Source: Paragonimus skrjabini miyazakii
Taxonomy: Eukaryota > Platyhelminthes > Trematoda > Plagiorchiida > Troglotrematidae
Direction of reading: 5' to 3'
NCBI GenBank assembly: GCA_014338405.1
Contig: JTDE01000451.1
Location: forward strand, 183,835-247,834
DNA length: 64,000 nt
Part shown: one piece after another, positions 1 through 13,800 of the stretch
Numbering within the stretch: the first letter of the stretch is position 1
How the letters are laid out: every line of letters begins with the position of its first letter
Program-made: the position numbers and the translations under genes
The notes under the pieces: model-generated
The model's input: only the letters and a program-made list of their open reading frames with translations
Database searches by the model: none
What the model was told of the DNA's origin: nothing

Positions 1-3000
1 AGCTTGCTCACCTATAGAACTGCGTGAAAGTATGGACAGTTTGACGACGATAGTCGTCATTTACAGGAGGATCAATTAGAAGTAACTACTATTGGAGTAA
101 AGCTTGAGTTGGGTAGAGCTTGAGTATGAAAATCACAAGTTTCTAAAAACCGCTGTTTTTAGGATTTAGACTGTGATCACGGGTAAACGATACTGTTATT
201 TGTCAGAAAGTCTTGGAGCTAGCAACCGGAATAATGAACCGGAGAGAAACACTAAAAGCGTTCTGGTGCTTGTCCGAATAAACTTCTTAGTATGAAAAAA
301 ACTACAAGTTTTTAGGATAATGACTACGTGTGAAAAGTATGCACAATTCAAACTTTTGCCTTAAAATAATACATTCCCGGAAATATTCTTGAACACCATA
401 AGCAATCGAAAACAACAAGGTACAAAGGGCTGATCAAGCTAAGTAAAACAAAGGATAAATATGAAACACATATTGCTTGTTGCAAAGCAGTGATAGGCGA
501 AGCGACACTAAACGCGTAATGTGTGCAAATTGGTAAGTAATGCATGCAACCGAACAGCAGTAAGCGGCCGGCATGAGCTAATACAAAATTTCATACCTGG
601 ATTACCTATACAAACAGTGAAAAGTAAAACATTCGTTTTGGGTTAAAAGTAAAAACGTTGATTCCGGACAAGGCTAAATGGAAGAGATGAAATGAGAGCT
701 GTAATGAATTCATGCGAACTACACTCAATGTGGGTAAGCTTGTGTGCGCAGCGATATACGGCTGGTGCAATCAGCAGTTTTTTTGAAGACAACATAGCAA
801 TGTTGGCCAAAAACCAATTTATATGAAACCCATGCTATGTTTTATACGTCTATAATGCTACCAAAAGCTTCCACATACACAGAAAGCTTCATTATTACTT
901 GCAGGTTACAGCAGATCAAACTGGTGTGAAGCAGCTATGAAGCAGATAGCAGATTTACGCGTGCGAAAACATCTCCAAATGTAACGTTGACGAAATATCA
1001 CACTTTAATTGATCAAATCATCACAGCTTTCATTAAAAAGACATTTTCTTCTCTACCTCAAACAAATATAGAAAATTATTTAGATAGCTGATTGTATACT
1101 GGTGCCCATTTTCATAAGGAAATCAGTTCGATACAGGTGGATATCCGACGTGCTAGTTTGGTCTAAGACATTAATGTATTTAAGATAACTTGTTATACGC
1201 ATTCTCTTTCACCTAACAGTTCGACACAGGCTAGTTCGTATGAACTACAGTTATACTCTTAGAAACTAAACTGCACATACACTTGTCATCTATCTTAAAG
1301 TACCTATGGGCCGTGCACGTAAATGAACCTTGAGAGATGATTCCTACTTATGGGTCGCACTGATCTTTGTCTACTAAATGGCTCGTGTCAAACTTGGAAA
1401 GGTGTAATGGCACCCTTCTCAAAGCAGGTTGCTCGGCAGTTATTGGCTGCTGTGGATATTGTTTCAGCTTAAGTAAATCACACGACTTCCAATTATTCGA
1501 CTATGGCTGGTGGTATCCTATTCTCCTATCACAGTGTACGAACTCAAGGAAAGCTCATAATTATAATCAAGCTGGAACCGTGAGTGATTACGCGCAACTC
1601 GTTCGTGGTAACATACTAGAATGTCTTTGTTACAAAACCACACCAAACTGAATAAATTTCGGCTTATTCTATTTAACGTTTGTTCCCTAACAGCCATGTT
1701 AATCCATTAGTGCACAGTTCACAAGCAGCACCTGTAAAGTTTGAAGATAAGGCTTCGAAATGTATGCCAATGAAACATGGCTATAATACCTGAAGAGTGG
1801 ATTGCTGTTTACTCTTTATAGCATAACTTCAGAGAATAAAGCAAAGCGCATACAAGAAGACAGACCGACGCTTAAAGTACAAACAACATGCTTGCAGTAT
1901 GAAGCGGATAGTATGATCCACCAATGACATTGATTGCTAATCAAGCTGCAACACTTTATTGAAGTTATCATGCACTAATGTCGTTGCATATATCTGCTGC
2001 TAAAATGGCATAGTATGGTCCGGATACCGATGTTGTTGTTTAAGTGAGGATGGGTGCATACCTACCGTTGATCCCAAAATGGGAAACGAGTGATAATGAT
2101 ATATGTCCAGAACCAACAGCGTCGTCTGAACTAACTCGATCCCTGTGAATCACGAATAAGTAATGAAAACGTCATTAAACAGTTTTCTCCCAGATACCTG
2201 GTTTATTTTCGCAAGAAGTTTGTGGAAGTGAACACGTTCACTTACGTTTACCATGCATCATATAAAGTTCATGAACTTTCGGACTATAAGAAACTGTAAC
2301 AAATGGGTTGTGACTTAAAGATGTAACTTGTAAGCACCGATTCCTACATTCTCAACTCGGTGGTCCAACAGCTTCTGGATGACGTGTGAGTTATCCAGTC
2401 GCAAAAGTCAGATAAATCATAATGAATAGGCAGATTGGTGAATGTTTTGGCAAGCTGATGCCAAATTTAAGTAAGTCATTGCCATCCTTCAAATGTCTAA
2501 CCGTGTTTATCAAATGTTTGGGTTGGTATTTACGTGCAACTGGATTTTTACACCCAGTTTCTTAAGAACTGTATTTTGAGAACCCTGAAAGCCCATTTAT
2601 AGTATTTTGCTAGTTACTTGAACCAACTATTCGGCGTATATATTGTTACCAAATAATTTGATAGTTCACGCTGAAACTATTTGACGAGCATACGCGTCAA
2701 AGGCGCTTTCCATAAAACCTGAATAAGTTCCAGCCTGTTTCTTAGTTGCGGTTGTCTTTATTGTATGCGCAGTGTGGATCGATAGAAAATGATGGTTTTG
2801 TCAGGTTTGAGAAAACCGTGTTGTGGTGCTAACAAAGTTCGAAAATTTGTTAGCGACGTTTAGCTCCATCTGAGGAATTGGAGTACTTCCTATGACATGA
2901 ACAATTTAAACTTCAAAGTAAGTCTCATGAAAATTGGGTAGATATTCAAACGTTGTGATACAGATTGTCCGGTACCACCGAGTTCCAGTTCATTTTGAAT

Positions 3001-4497
3001 GAATTATACCGGACGTCGAAGAGAACTGCTAAAACAGATTACTACCCGACAACTTATTGTAACTTGTACCTTATTACGACGGCAGGCATTGCTACTCAGA
3101 ACAGGATTCATACGTAAATAATATATATATATATATACAAGAGTAATGTTTGCACCAGGAGAGTCCCGTGCATTTGTTAACTAACGGCCTAAAAGAAATT
3201 CGTTATCGATTGGTCACTTTCGGGAAATTTGAGGTCATGTTTATTCTGCCTGTTAGTCAAAAGCCCTTCAGATTCGATCTTCAAGTATCAGTGAAACTGA
3301 TGTCAATCTAGAAGATTTAAGAAACTGTTGCCAGTACGTTCGTTTTGGTCATTTATAACGTTAAGTATAGCCACTCAAGTTTATTTCATTCTATTAGTTA
3401 GCAGTTTCATAAAGACAACATGAATACCTTGTTAGAATTTGTAAGCAAAACTGACCACCACGCAGATGAAGTTGCACACGTAAGCTGACACAAACATGAC
3501 ACACTCGTTTACGTTGGTTAACTCTGTTAGATCGATTGTCACACAAACTAACCATCAACGTCTGAGCGAAACGCAGAAATGTGGGACAAAAATATTTGCC
3601 CGGTTGCAACCGGATCATTGTCGCCAACACGATCCCTGTTATATGCAACGGAACATTGATGTGACAATTTGAATTAGAAAAAAGCAAATATATGTAACAG
3701 TCAGTAAGCGCTTTTTCATAAACTAAATAGTTGATGATCTATTTTAATCATAGTTACAAATGACTTGATGCCAAAAGAGACCGTGGTCTTCAAATCACAG
3801 GGTTATTCTCCATGATAGCAAGCGTGATGCTTCGGACTCTTCTGACCCTCATGTAACCGGTAGAATAGTCCAAAGTTTGCGATAGTGAACAGCATATAGC
3901 ATTCCTAACGGTTTGTTACACACAATGACGCCACAAAACGACAACAATACAGTGGATGAGCAGAACCTCAACTTCAAGAACGGAACACGTCACAGAGATT
4001 TGCTATTTGGTTGACTCGGTCATTCAGTGTGTTTTTGCACAACCAAAAGCTAGTGATAATATACATAGAAGCTGAGCTGGTTAAGCAATATCGGCTTTTC
4101 TCTGCGTTCAGAAGATGCTGGCGTAATCACTGCCACTGTCATTACATTGACATGGTTTCTATTCAAACGCGACAAATTCTCGTGTCCTCATTACAAACAG
4201 TCACTGAAATTGTGTGCAAGACTGACGGGAATAAACAAAGTTCAATCATTTGGCGATGGTTTTCTTTGCCTTTTGATACTCTGATTTACATTGACCAAAT
4301 TAAGGAAAGTTAAACCAGGTATTATAATTAGTAGTTTTGTAGATATTCGCTTTAGAAAAATATATTGATCGTGGAGTATTGTTGAGAATATTTTCGAATA
4401 ATACAATGTGTGTGAGCTAGTAAGAAGACCCCATAGCTTCTTGTGGATAAAGTAAATTGAAAACGTCCAAAATCTTCCTTTTGCCGGCCATTATTTT
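1..4497. other. No gene recognised
   Basis: I see no coding exon, transposon domain or RNA gene that I can support here. All open frames are short and match nothing I know. As the ferlin gene runs leftwards past 4.5 kb, this is probably ferlin intron, and short exons could be hidden in it. Confidence 0.4.
3118..3137. repeat. (AT)n microsatellite
   Basis: About 20 bp of alternating A and T. Confidence 0.85.
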
Positions 4498-4879
4498 TCA
4501 CTCATTTATGATGTAATTTCTACGACAAACCTGGACAACCTTACAATTCACAAAATTATAACCTATGAATGTGTCAACTTCAGCTGGAACAGCCGAGATA
4601 GCCGCTATTCTCATCTCAAATCGTTTTGCCTGCAAAATCTGATTTTCGAAATCAACAGACATTAGATCGGGTAAATAAGACGAATATTCGGCAAGACTGC
4701 CTTTAAAATCGATCAGGAAATCCATCGCCGCTGCCAGCCTGTGAGAAAGTGCGTTGCCATGGTACACAAATCCGTAGTTTAGTCCCGTTTTGAGGCGGCC
4801 TGTAATGAGGGCGAAAAAGGCATTCCGCAGACGGAATTCAGAATATCGAGTAAACGTAGTAGTTAGTCCTTCTTTCAGG
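4498..4879 (-). CDS. Ferlin FerB-like exon (tentative)
   Basis: The minus strand is open from 4947 to the stop at 4497, about 150 codons and the longest host-like open frame in the left part of the window. Its middle aligns with the FerB region of ferlins: a TRYSEF segment near 4850, an aromatic and hydrophobic stretch, then NALSHRL near 4745, where myoferlin and dysferlin have the WEDISHRL/I motif, followed by a long amphipathic helix. It lies downstream of the C2C exons on the same strand, as expected. The 5' border is unclear. An in-frame TGA is at 4950-4948, and the first usable acceptor AGs are at 4881-4880 or 4873-4872. The residues just upstream (ITFEF) also resemble the start of FerB but have no AG before them. 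The donor is also unclear; GTGAAT after NF is one candidate. It could be another helical protein. Confidence 0.5.
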
Positions 4880-7800
4880 CTCCATATAAAGGTAGTTTCA
4901 TTACAAGACGAAATGAATTCGAACGTGATTATTTGGATCGGCGTTGGTCATCTGAATTCCTTTGAGGAATAGCGTCCTAACCTTGGACTATTCCGAGCTC
5001 TGGGACCTCAGTAAGTAGACATACAACTACAACAGGGTCAGTATTGGCAGTGAAATTTTGTCTGAATCGGCTAGGCCTGCTCTCGTTGAGGCCCAGCAGC
5101 CCAGGCGGAATCAACGAGGTATCCTTTTTGATACCCGTGCGAATTACAAGAACCTATGGGTCACACTTCTTGCTAATAACAAGATTACCGTATAGAGCTT
5201 TCTCCAGGACCAAGGCATTCAGATCAATTGGTCGCAAGAGTTGTTGATAGAAGAACTTAGGGTTTTCTGCCACTGATGCCTTGACGGGAGCACATTTGCT
5301 TGTCAGTGGCCTTCTTAGGAAGTTTCTTTTTCCGGTCGTCTTTGACGTCCAAATTCCACTAATAAGTTTTGAGAACCACCGTAACATAGTCGTCCGACAA
5401 GACCCTTGGCCACTGACAGCCTCCTCCAATCCTTCAAAACACGTTCTCAACCGATCAGAAAAGTTGTATAAAATAATCTACTCTTGGTCAGTCGTTATGT
5501 GGGTCGAACGTTGATTGTTTACTAGGTGATGTATTTTCCTCAACTTTATCAGAAAAGAGAGTTGATTTTTTAAACGTTATTGAAAGATTCAGATCGAATG
5601 CAAACAATTCAGATTTTACGTGTACTACTGAAAATGAACTAAGTGGCACGACTTTTGTAACACCCCCAGGAACATAAGAGAAATTTACTGACCCTACACG
5701 TCAAAGCAACATGCTCAATTCATTAAATCTGTAATACTATCATTATTGTTGGAGAAAAGAAGCCTTAGCACTTACCAGTCATAAACTGTAAATTTCAATT
5801 TTTCGCACATTGACGGGAACTGGAAAATAAACGAGAAAAAGTAATTTAGATTTAATAAAAATGATGTCGTATATGAACTTACAATCAAATGTGCTCAAGA
5901 CTCAGGTGAAGATATTTAAATTGGGGCATATATTTACCGTGTACCAGTTAACTCGTCACAATGCGCGTTTACTCCAATACATAGCTGTATTTGGAAGTTG
6001 TGACTTATTCGGCGAAAGTGTACGCAATATTTCGCTTTCATCTAAGTTCTCGAGGTGTACAAGACGAATAAAAATTCGAACTGTTAACGCCAGCGTAATA
6101 ATCAACTACTCCCTAGTTTATCCTATTCCATATTTGTTGATCAAAATCTTTCAACTTAAAGCAATTTTTTCCCTTTGTGAACTTGAATAAGGCAATGAGA
6201 TGTTCTCCGGAGTAACAGTTCGTATATTCTGATCACACATGGACATGTAACTAATTTTAACCGTTAAGATAAAGCAGAAATAATGGCTTAAGGAATTAGA
6301 CAGACAGACACGGAAACGAACGTTAAACAAATGGGGATGCTGACTACTTGTCTGTACAAGTATTCATGTAGTTGCAATATTAGTTATATAGAGAGGACTA
6401 ACAGATAGCTAGCTTCTCGTATCGAGGAGAACGTTCCCAAGTGGCTGGAAACACGACTAGAAACATCAGGCGCGTGCATAGAGAACAACGGATGGCACCT
6501 AGTGTCATCAAAAGCAAAACACACAATCCAATAGGACACAGAGTTAATGGTTGTGACTCATTCTGTGATTTCTCTAAGCCACCGGAAACGCATCCTCCAG
6601 TTTGCTGAGGCTTTGGCCATCAGACGTCATAATCTCCCCCTGTGTGTTCAAAAACAATCTGAGTTGCGGCTGCCTCGATAGTCAACATCCCCAACTGTTT
6701 AATCCTGATTTCCGTGTCTGTCTGTCTAATCCCCTAAGCCATTATTTCCACTCTATGGAACCTTATCTTAATGGTTAAAATTAGTTACATGTCCATGTGT
6801 AATCAGAATGTACGAACTGTTACTCCGGAGAGCATCACATGACTTACGTCTTCTCATTGCCTTATTCAAAAACCTTTCAACTGTTTTGGAACATAGTAAA
6901 AACTGAAACCATTGATATTTCACTGTCTTTGTCAGAAGCAAAGGTTCTAACCTCCATAAGTAAGACAATTAGGTTATGGGGTTGGACAAATGGTCAGGTA
7001 GACAAAACAAAATCGACATATGACGGTTAGGTAAGCCGCCTGAATTTTTTCTCTATAGCATATGCACAATGAGCTTAGATATACCCAGGGCAGAATTTCC
7101 ATTCAGCAGCCAAACAATTCGAAGTGACAGATTCCGTATACACAGCAACGATCATTTATTTATTGATCGATTGCCTCGCATCTTTTCGCATACAATTGCG
7201 TATATGATGCACTTTACAGTAACTAATGTATCACCCTTTGTATTACCAGGTTGGAAAGCGCTTATTCATGAATTCGAACAAACGACTTGTGGAATGAGTA
7301 TGGACACTGACTGCATGCATGTTCAAAGCAGCAATCGACAGGGATGTCTTTTGAACCTGTTCCTTTCCTCCTGATTCTTCATTTAAATGCCGGGAATGAA
7401 AAATCGGAGTTCAACTAGGCAATCTATTACTTCCGACAATATAAGTGAAATAAGTGCAGCACATGATAAAGAGCTGAGCCTAAAGCAACCAACTTAAAGT
7501 GCTGGCCGCAATTATTTCATACTTTTGAAACTAAAATGGCTGGAATAACAATTTAAAAGTCAATACTATCGTGAATGGTGCTACCCACAAGAAAATGCGA
7601 TTGAAATTTAAATTACTACATGAACACGTCTCTGATTTTGTCACGAACCATCATACCTTTGTTGGGCAATATCGCACACTATATCTTGTGCACAGCACGA
7701 TAAATTAACGCTACAGATTTCAAAAAACGAATACGATTCTCAAATGCAGAGCAATCAATTCACGTTTCGAAGAATCTAACTTATTCCCGTTGCAAAATAG

Positions 7801-10800
7801 GTAGACAATATTTCAGTTAACAAGTGCATTAATCTTGTTTGAGACATGTCTGATTTAACTAGTACAGTTTGTTCGAGTAGCCGATAGAACTGAAACGATT
7901 ATGAAGTTTACAACGCGGTGCAAACATGTGTGTCTTGCTTCGACATTATACTATCATACCTGCGCCATTGCTCATTGTGTCTTGTTCAGAAACACAGAAC
8001 GATAGCGCAGTTTTTATCGGCACAGATAACAAGCATAGTTACACAGCCGACTTTAGCGCAAATCTATTGATCACTTCTATTACTCTAAGATATATTTTAT
8101 CTAGATAAAGCACATATATGGTCAGACCTCTTTTTATTTATGCTATCTAGATGTGACCTGTTTAAAGTTTGAATCGGTCTGTTGGCACGTAGCCGGAACA
8201 TTGTCAACCTCTCTTTCTCGATAACTGAAACATTGGACAAAATAAGACAAACAGAAAGAAGCCACAGTAGATAACGTTGGAGAAGCGCTGAGCAAAAAAC
8301 CTTGTAGTATCGTAGCAGATATACGCCAAGGCAGACAGCAGTGAGTTTAAGATAGAACAATATGAACATTTTGTTAGTACTGTGCTGAAAGAACCCGGCT
8401 GCTTTAAGGTTAATGTGTCTTTTTATCTGCGGTAGTTCGACTTCTAATCTCCATAACCGTGTTCTGTACGACAGAACTGTATAAAGCAGTTATTATTGTT
8501 GCAGAAACGTTATATTCTCGGTTTTAAACATTATGAGATTCCGTATCATAAATAAACACAATTTTGCGAATATATCTGGATGCGCAATTCCTAATCGGTC
8601 AAGTCCTTGTTTGGACAAATTACATGTCGAAAATGCAACAGTGAGTCCAGTAGGTGGTTTTTATACTAAGAGTTGAAGGTCCTCTGCACTAGATCCCCAA
8701 TTCTGTGAACTTTGTTAAAGTCGTATTAAGCATCAGTAAACACTTTACATAGTTGATCGCAGATTTTGTATTCAGTTAGACTTTACATCCAACCGCTTTC
8801 AAACTAAACCACCAAACGTGAGTTTCGCTCTGGTTAGAACTTTCCCGTAGCGTATATCACTGCAATGGAGAGGAGTTGATCTCTTGGTAGTTACTTGTTT
8901 CAACCTGACCGAAAGGTCCAAATCATGAGGTCACAGATAAGAACTAACATGTGAGCTACTATGTCCTCTAGTAGAATGATCGAGTAAACTGAGCAGTACT
9001 CATTAAAGAATATGTCTGAGCACTCAGATATGGTAATTCCGATATCTCTAGGGTGATGTCAGTACGAGATTGGATCTTAATGCGGTGTGACGTCTTGCAC
9101 ATGTTAATGTCCTGTTGGGCTCAACTGGTTAGTGTGAAAATTGCACAGACAGAGTTAGTCATGTCAGAGAGGAGTGACACAGTGATCAGTCCACATACTT
9201 CATGAGAACGGGGATCTCAGTTTGAAATCCCGAATATGCCCCACTGACCAGCTCTATCAAAAACAGAATTCGGGTCTGGCTTTTATTTTCAATGTGAACT
9301 GGCTGAAGAATTGACCTGAACGCAAAAGCTCTAAGTATATGTAAGTGATGTTTACATGGTATCAAATAAGTTGGTAGCTAAGCATCGATAGATCTATAGG
9401 CCTTGCTCAACGGGAGCAACTTGTCTGACCTGCACTCCCACGTGTATATGTATGTATATATATATATATACATATATATATGTAACGGTGGTTGCTACTA
9501 GTCACTAGGCATGCCATGTACCACACAAGCAGATTAAAATTTTGTACATTTCCTTCAAATACTGCTGAAATCAGCAATGTTCTGCGGAGTCAGGTGACCT
9601 TAACACATATGAAAAAATGCCCTGCTAGTGTGGTATTCTTTCTTAGCTTCATTATCTCCCATTAGTATTGTAGGATGTGTGATCGTTGCTCACTGTATGT
9701 GTACACCTGATGGATGACAACAACCACGAAACCAATAGTGGATTTCCGGTGGCTTCTGACAGATATACACATCTACTGAGGATGCTGTCAACATTTCTAG
9801 CATCACTACTTCACTTCATAATATGCACATCTCAGTCAGTAGTATTCTGACGTTTATGATTCAAAGTGGAAGTAAGAATCTCTCATTGTATACCTTCGGA
9901 CATAAAATGAAGAGGGTAACGTTCGGCACTCACTCTGTACAGAATACGTACTCATTTGCACATTTGGAAATAAAAAAGGGCATGGATCAACTATCGGTGT
10001 CTAGCCGACTCTTAACTGGTGTCACAAAGCGCAGGCAGTTCGGTTTATGGTACTTTTGCCTAGGTGGACTGAATCCTTCCTATCGATCGCCTGCATGACT
10101 TGTGCTTAATAGCGCCCATTCTGCGTTTTGATAGATTTGAACAGGAAAGTGCCATATCCGTTACCACGCCGCCTGATTTAACACTACACTCCAAGTGCTA
10201 TAAACGGTTGGAGAGCAAATGAACAACACAATGGGCATGAATTTTTCCCCGACAACAGGTGTGTTTCCATAATAAGACGAGTTAAACCCCAGCACAGGGT
10301 TGAACAATTTGGTTAAGGAACTGCCATCTTGGAATACCTGGCCACTCTGTACAGACGGTATCGCTGACAAAGGTTTTTGCTGTAATTTCTTCTGGCTGAA
10401 ATCACTGACACGGTGCTACAAAATGGTCAACTTCCTCTTTTCAGCTAACCAGGTGACAGTTAATGCACCTCAACTTGTAATGTGCAAATGGTTACGCTGT
10501 TAGTTGTTCATTATTAAGTCGAAATGCTTAAATTTCTCTCTAATTCTCCCTGGCGAAACTACATCAGTAGTCCGTCAGTTCCATTCGAATAGATTACCAG
10601 GTTTCTTATATTTGTCGATGATCCCAACACGCTTGAAATAGCAATACTGAGTTGAATGAAATGTCAACTGAATGATCGGACGCCAGTTCAGTTGGTAATT
10701 TTGGAGGAGCTATCCAACAGTTTGTCGCTAAATGTCTGAGCGAACACTATAAGACTGATCGGCACTTTTCCCTGACTATGAGTCTATTGGTGTAGAGTGA

Positions 10801-13800
10801 CTCGTGTCGTTCGGATTTCATGTATGAACAAAGCAACGTTGATTTTCAAGTTTTCTAGGCTGCAATCTATATGTTCAAGAGTAGTAGTGGGACAAAACTA
10901 CCGGGTGCCCAGATACTAGACCTCATGTAGCCCACAGAAATCATAACGGCTGATTGTTTAACGAATATATTTCTTACCTGAAGATTGAGGACAATCTCTT
11001 CATTCCATTCTGGATGATCATTTGCATATTTTGTAGAGGTTCTCATCTAGAAACGAAATGGATTTTCAGTATACTCGTTTAGGTCTAACCGAACAAAAAA
11101 TACACTTCTATGAAACTGAATTAGAAACCCTAGCTTCTTTTAATCACCGTTCTGACATAACAAACCAGGTAGTCTGGGAGACAGCAGCCGGCATACTTTC
11201 AAGCAGATTGTTGAAACGTTTAGCACAGATTAGCGTTCAATATATTTGCCATGCCGGAAACTAGCAAAAAATGATACCTATTGAAATCGATAACGAATGT
11301 ACGGATCGGTAAGTGCGTTTAACAAGCCGCTAGGTATATTGATTTTTCATGTCTTAACAAACCAGTACCAATCATGGTCTGGGCATCCGCCTGTGTTACT
11401 GCACTCTATCACTCACTACCCAAGCGCGGAAGCATTCACGCTCAACGGTTTAAAATGATCGCCTTCGAGCGATTTTGCCAGACCTGTAATTGTCTAGTAA
11501 CACAATCCAGGTAGGGCGTCTATGTTCCTATTTTTCACAGTAAGACTAACTTGCGAATCGTCTATAGGATGCAATTTGTCAATAAAGTCAGTCTCACGGT
11601 GTGTCTCTGACAATTCAAAACTGCTGGCACACCATCTTACAAAATCCTATAACTGAAAGAGTCGATTGGAGACTTTTTTTAAATCATGTGCTTGTTTTTA
11701 CTGCAAAGCTAGCACACAGGAATGAACTAAAATTCACAAATTTATGCAACGTGCAAAAGTGACTTTATATTCAGTTACCCCATTATAGACAGACTGTCAA
11801 TTCCACCGGTATACTCAATAAAGGTTGATTACACGGATGACAAAGTGTGGCTATCTATAAAGTAGCCACGTTGTGAAGCGCATTGATTGGTCTATTCACC
11901 AAAAAATAATTAGTAAAACTTTCATCCTCGAGAACTAGGTGGATCTTTTATAGATTGCTTTAGTTAAAGTGATGGGTAGGGCAGAAGCTAACGCTCACAG
12001 TCGTACATATGCACAATTACTGTCATGTTGGGCAAGAGCGGGAACAGAAAACGTCAGAAAATCGTACCTTTTTGCCAGCGAAGGAGACTTCGACATACGG
12101 GTCGACCAATGCTTTATCCTTCTTGGAAAAAACATCGGAGGCTCCAGAATCCACTAGAAAAAACATTAATTTACATGCAAATTGTATATGTCAGAATAAT
12201 GGGATTGGCCCTATAGGTTTAGTTTAGTGACAGGTATATAATAAACACAGAGAGGATGACGATGATTAGTGTCCTGAAAAGAATGTCATAGTGCATCACT
12301 ACTAACTGTTTATTACACATTAAAGTTGATAAAGTGCTGTAATGAAACAAAAGTGTAGCCTTTAATTTTGGAGAACAAACATAAACTTACTTCTTGGTAA
12401 GTCTTCAGCCATGTAGATGCGTAGCCTGAAGACTGCGGGACGTAACTGAACTCCCGCTGGTCGAAGCAAGTTTCTACCAGTAGAAGTTAGTGTAATTGTA
12501 GAAAACGTACAACTTACGCTTCAATATCGTCATCCTCTCCTGAATCTACTTTCATACTCTGTGTGAATTAAAGAATGAAACAACGAAAGATTTGTGCATC
12601 ATGTTATTGCTGTATTGTGATAAACTGACTGATCTATTAAACCAAACAGATTCTAAGGTCATTTTTCATGTGGCCCTAAGTTTTCCCTGACTACTAGATG
12701 TAACACAAGTACTCCGTGTCTAGTGTAAGCCTCAGATCATTAAAGCATTCAATTCTGTTTGCAAAATTAATAATTTCACTTTCACAGTTTAAGTGTCCCA
12801 GATATGCACGAAAATGCAACTAGAGCGTACTATAAGGTTACAGCAGTTAATGGTGACGGTCAACTAAACACTATGTCAAGAAGCGTCACATTTTTCAAAC
12901 GTCTCTCTGAAAACCGTTTTGAAATGAACATTTTTTGTATCACTGTGGATCAGCTTTTTAACCTGTTCATCCGTTATCAGAGAAGTCAGGGTGGCTTACA
13001 CACATTCACTTTGTGTGGACTCGCAATCGAGCAAGCTATTCGTGCTGAGCGCTTCTATGTAAAGTGTGGCTTTCAAGCAGTTCGATTTCCTATGGAATAC
13101 GTGACCCAGAAAGACTAAGTTAATTTTAGGGATATAATCCCCAAAATTATCGCATGCTTACTCTTTCAGGATTTGCCCGTAAGGAAATGTTATCTAAATG
13201 AATATAGCTTTGTACAGTACGTTTCAGTTCAGCAAATCAACCAAAAACGAACAGTAAGTTAAGAGAACCTAAAGAGCTCTTAATAATACTGAAGATTCCA
13301 TTCACTTTTATTCGAAACCTGCACCTTAAAAATAGTTTTATTGCAATTTTAGTTGGCGAACTAGGAATAACATCATAACTTTCACATATAAAGCAGTTCA
13401 CCTACAAACCAGTTCCTGTCCATTCCATCATCACTTACAATGTGTCAATTAGTTTTCGCGCAATGCGTAAGTAATGGGGTATTCATTCATTCAATCGAAA
13501 TAAACACCGCCCCAACAATTACAAGTTACGCATTCCGAATTTCGGCCTCTGCCTTACCGCCGGATGGTTCAAATACCTATCCTGACTTTTTCAGACAAAA
13601 CGGAAGCAAAATCCTGGTATTTTTGACAGTGGTGTATAACCTATAGCCACTGTTCAGATTACCGTCTTCTGAATAAACAATGCCTGATGTAAGTCTAACA
13701 CGGTGTGTAGGGGACAATTAGGAGTCAAAAACCTCTCAATGAACACCGCACCCACCACGAACTTCTGGGTGCAAACGTGGAACAAAAAAGAAACGATTTG

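Larger units (their letters stand above)
6157..6873 (+). mobile_element. Penelope-like element remnant: GIY-YIG endonuclease between inverted arms
   Basis: Two long, nearly matching inverted arms lie at 6182-6345 and 6681-6868; both contain CTCCGGAGTAACAGTTCGTA and GACAGACAGACACGGAAA in opposite orientation. Between them, at about 6352-6680 on the plus strand, is a degraded GIY-YIG endonuclease like those at the C-terminus of Penelope-like reverse transcriptases. It shows CSCNISYIERT, where GRT is usual, then RIEENVPKWL, and later AEALAIRRHN in another frame. There are at least two in-frame stops and a frameshift. The reverse transcriptase part is absent. CTTTCAACT occurs at 6148-6156 and 6874-6882 and may be a 9-bp target duplication. 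Confidence 0.75.
4880..10977. other. Ferlin intronic region with unlocated exons
   Basis: Lies between the tenth ferlin exon and the FerB-like exon. Exons for the end of C2C and for FerI (about 200 codons) should be here, but I could not place them with confidence. It contains the PLE remnant at 6.16-6.87 kb and an AT microsatellite at 9.45 kb. The rest shows nothing I recognise. Confidence 0.5.

Noticed and set aside
5154..5450. 98-codon minus-strand open frame between ferlin exons
   Set aside because: No recognised motif; a lysine-rich reading in another frame is equally open, so it may be chance.
9120..9245. A-box-like GGCTCAACTGG and B-box-like GTTTGAAATCCC in intronic DNA
   Set aside because: Spacing of about 100 bp is too long for a tRNA-type promoter and no related copy is visible.
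10161..10370. Minus-strand open frame with TPVVGEKFM, similar to the DVVGTTYL strand of C2C
   Set aside because: The similarity is short, no acceptor gives the right phase, and the flanking residues do not align.
10598..10646. Possible ferlin exon 11 (49 bp, acceptor CTCAG, donor GTAATC, phase 0 to 1, with GIIDKYKKP)
   Set aside because: Splice sites and phase fit after exon 10, but the residues do not match the expected DWDR region of C2C well, and the next exon cannot be found.
12804..13118. 104-codon plus-strand open frame in ferlin intron 6
   Set aside because: No known family, no splice or promoter support, opposite strand to the gene.
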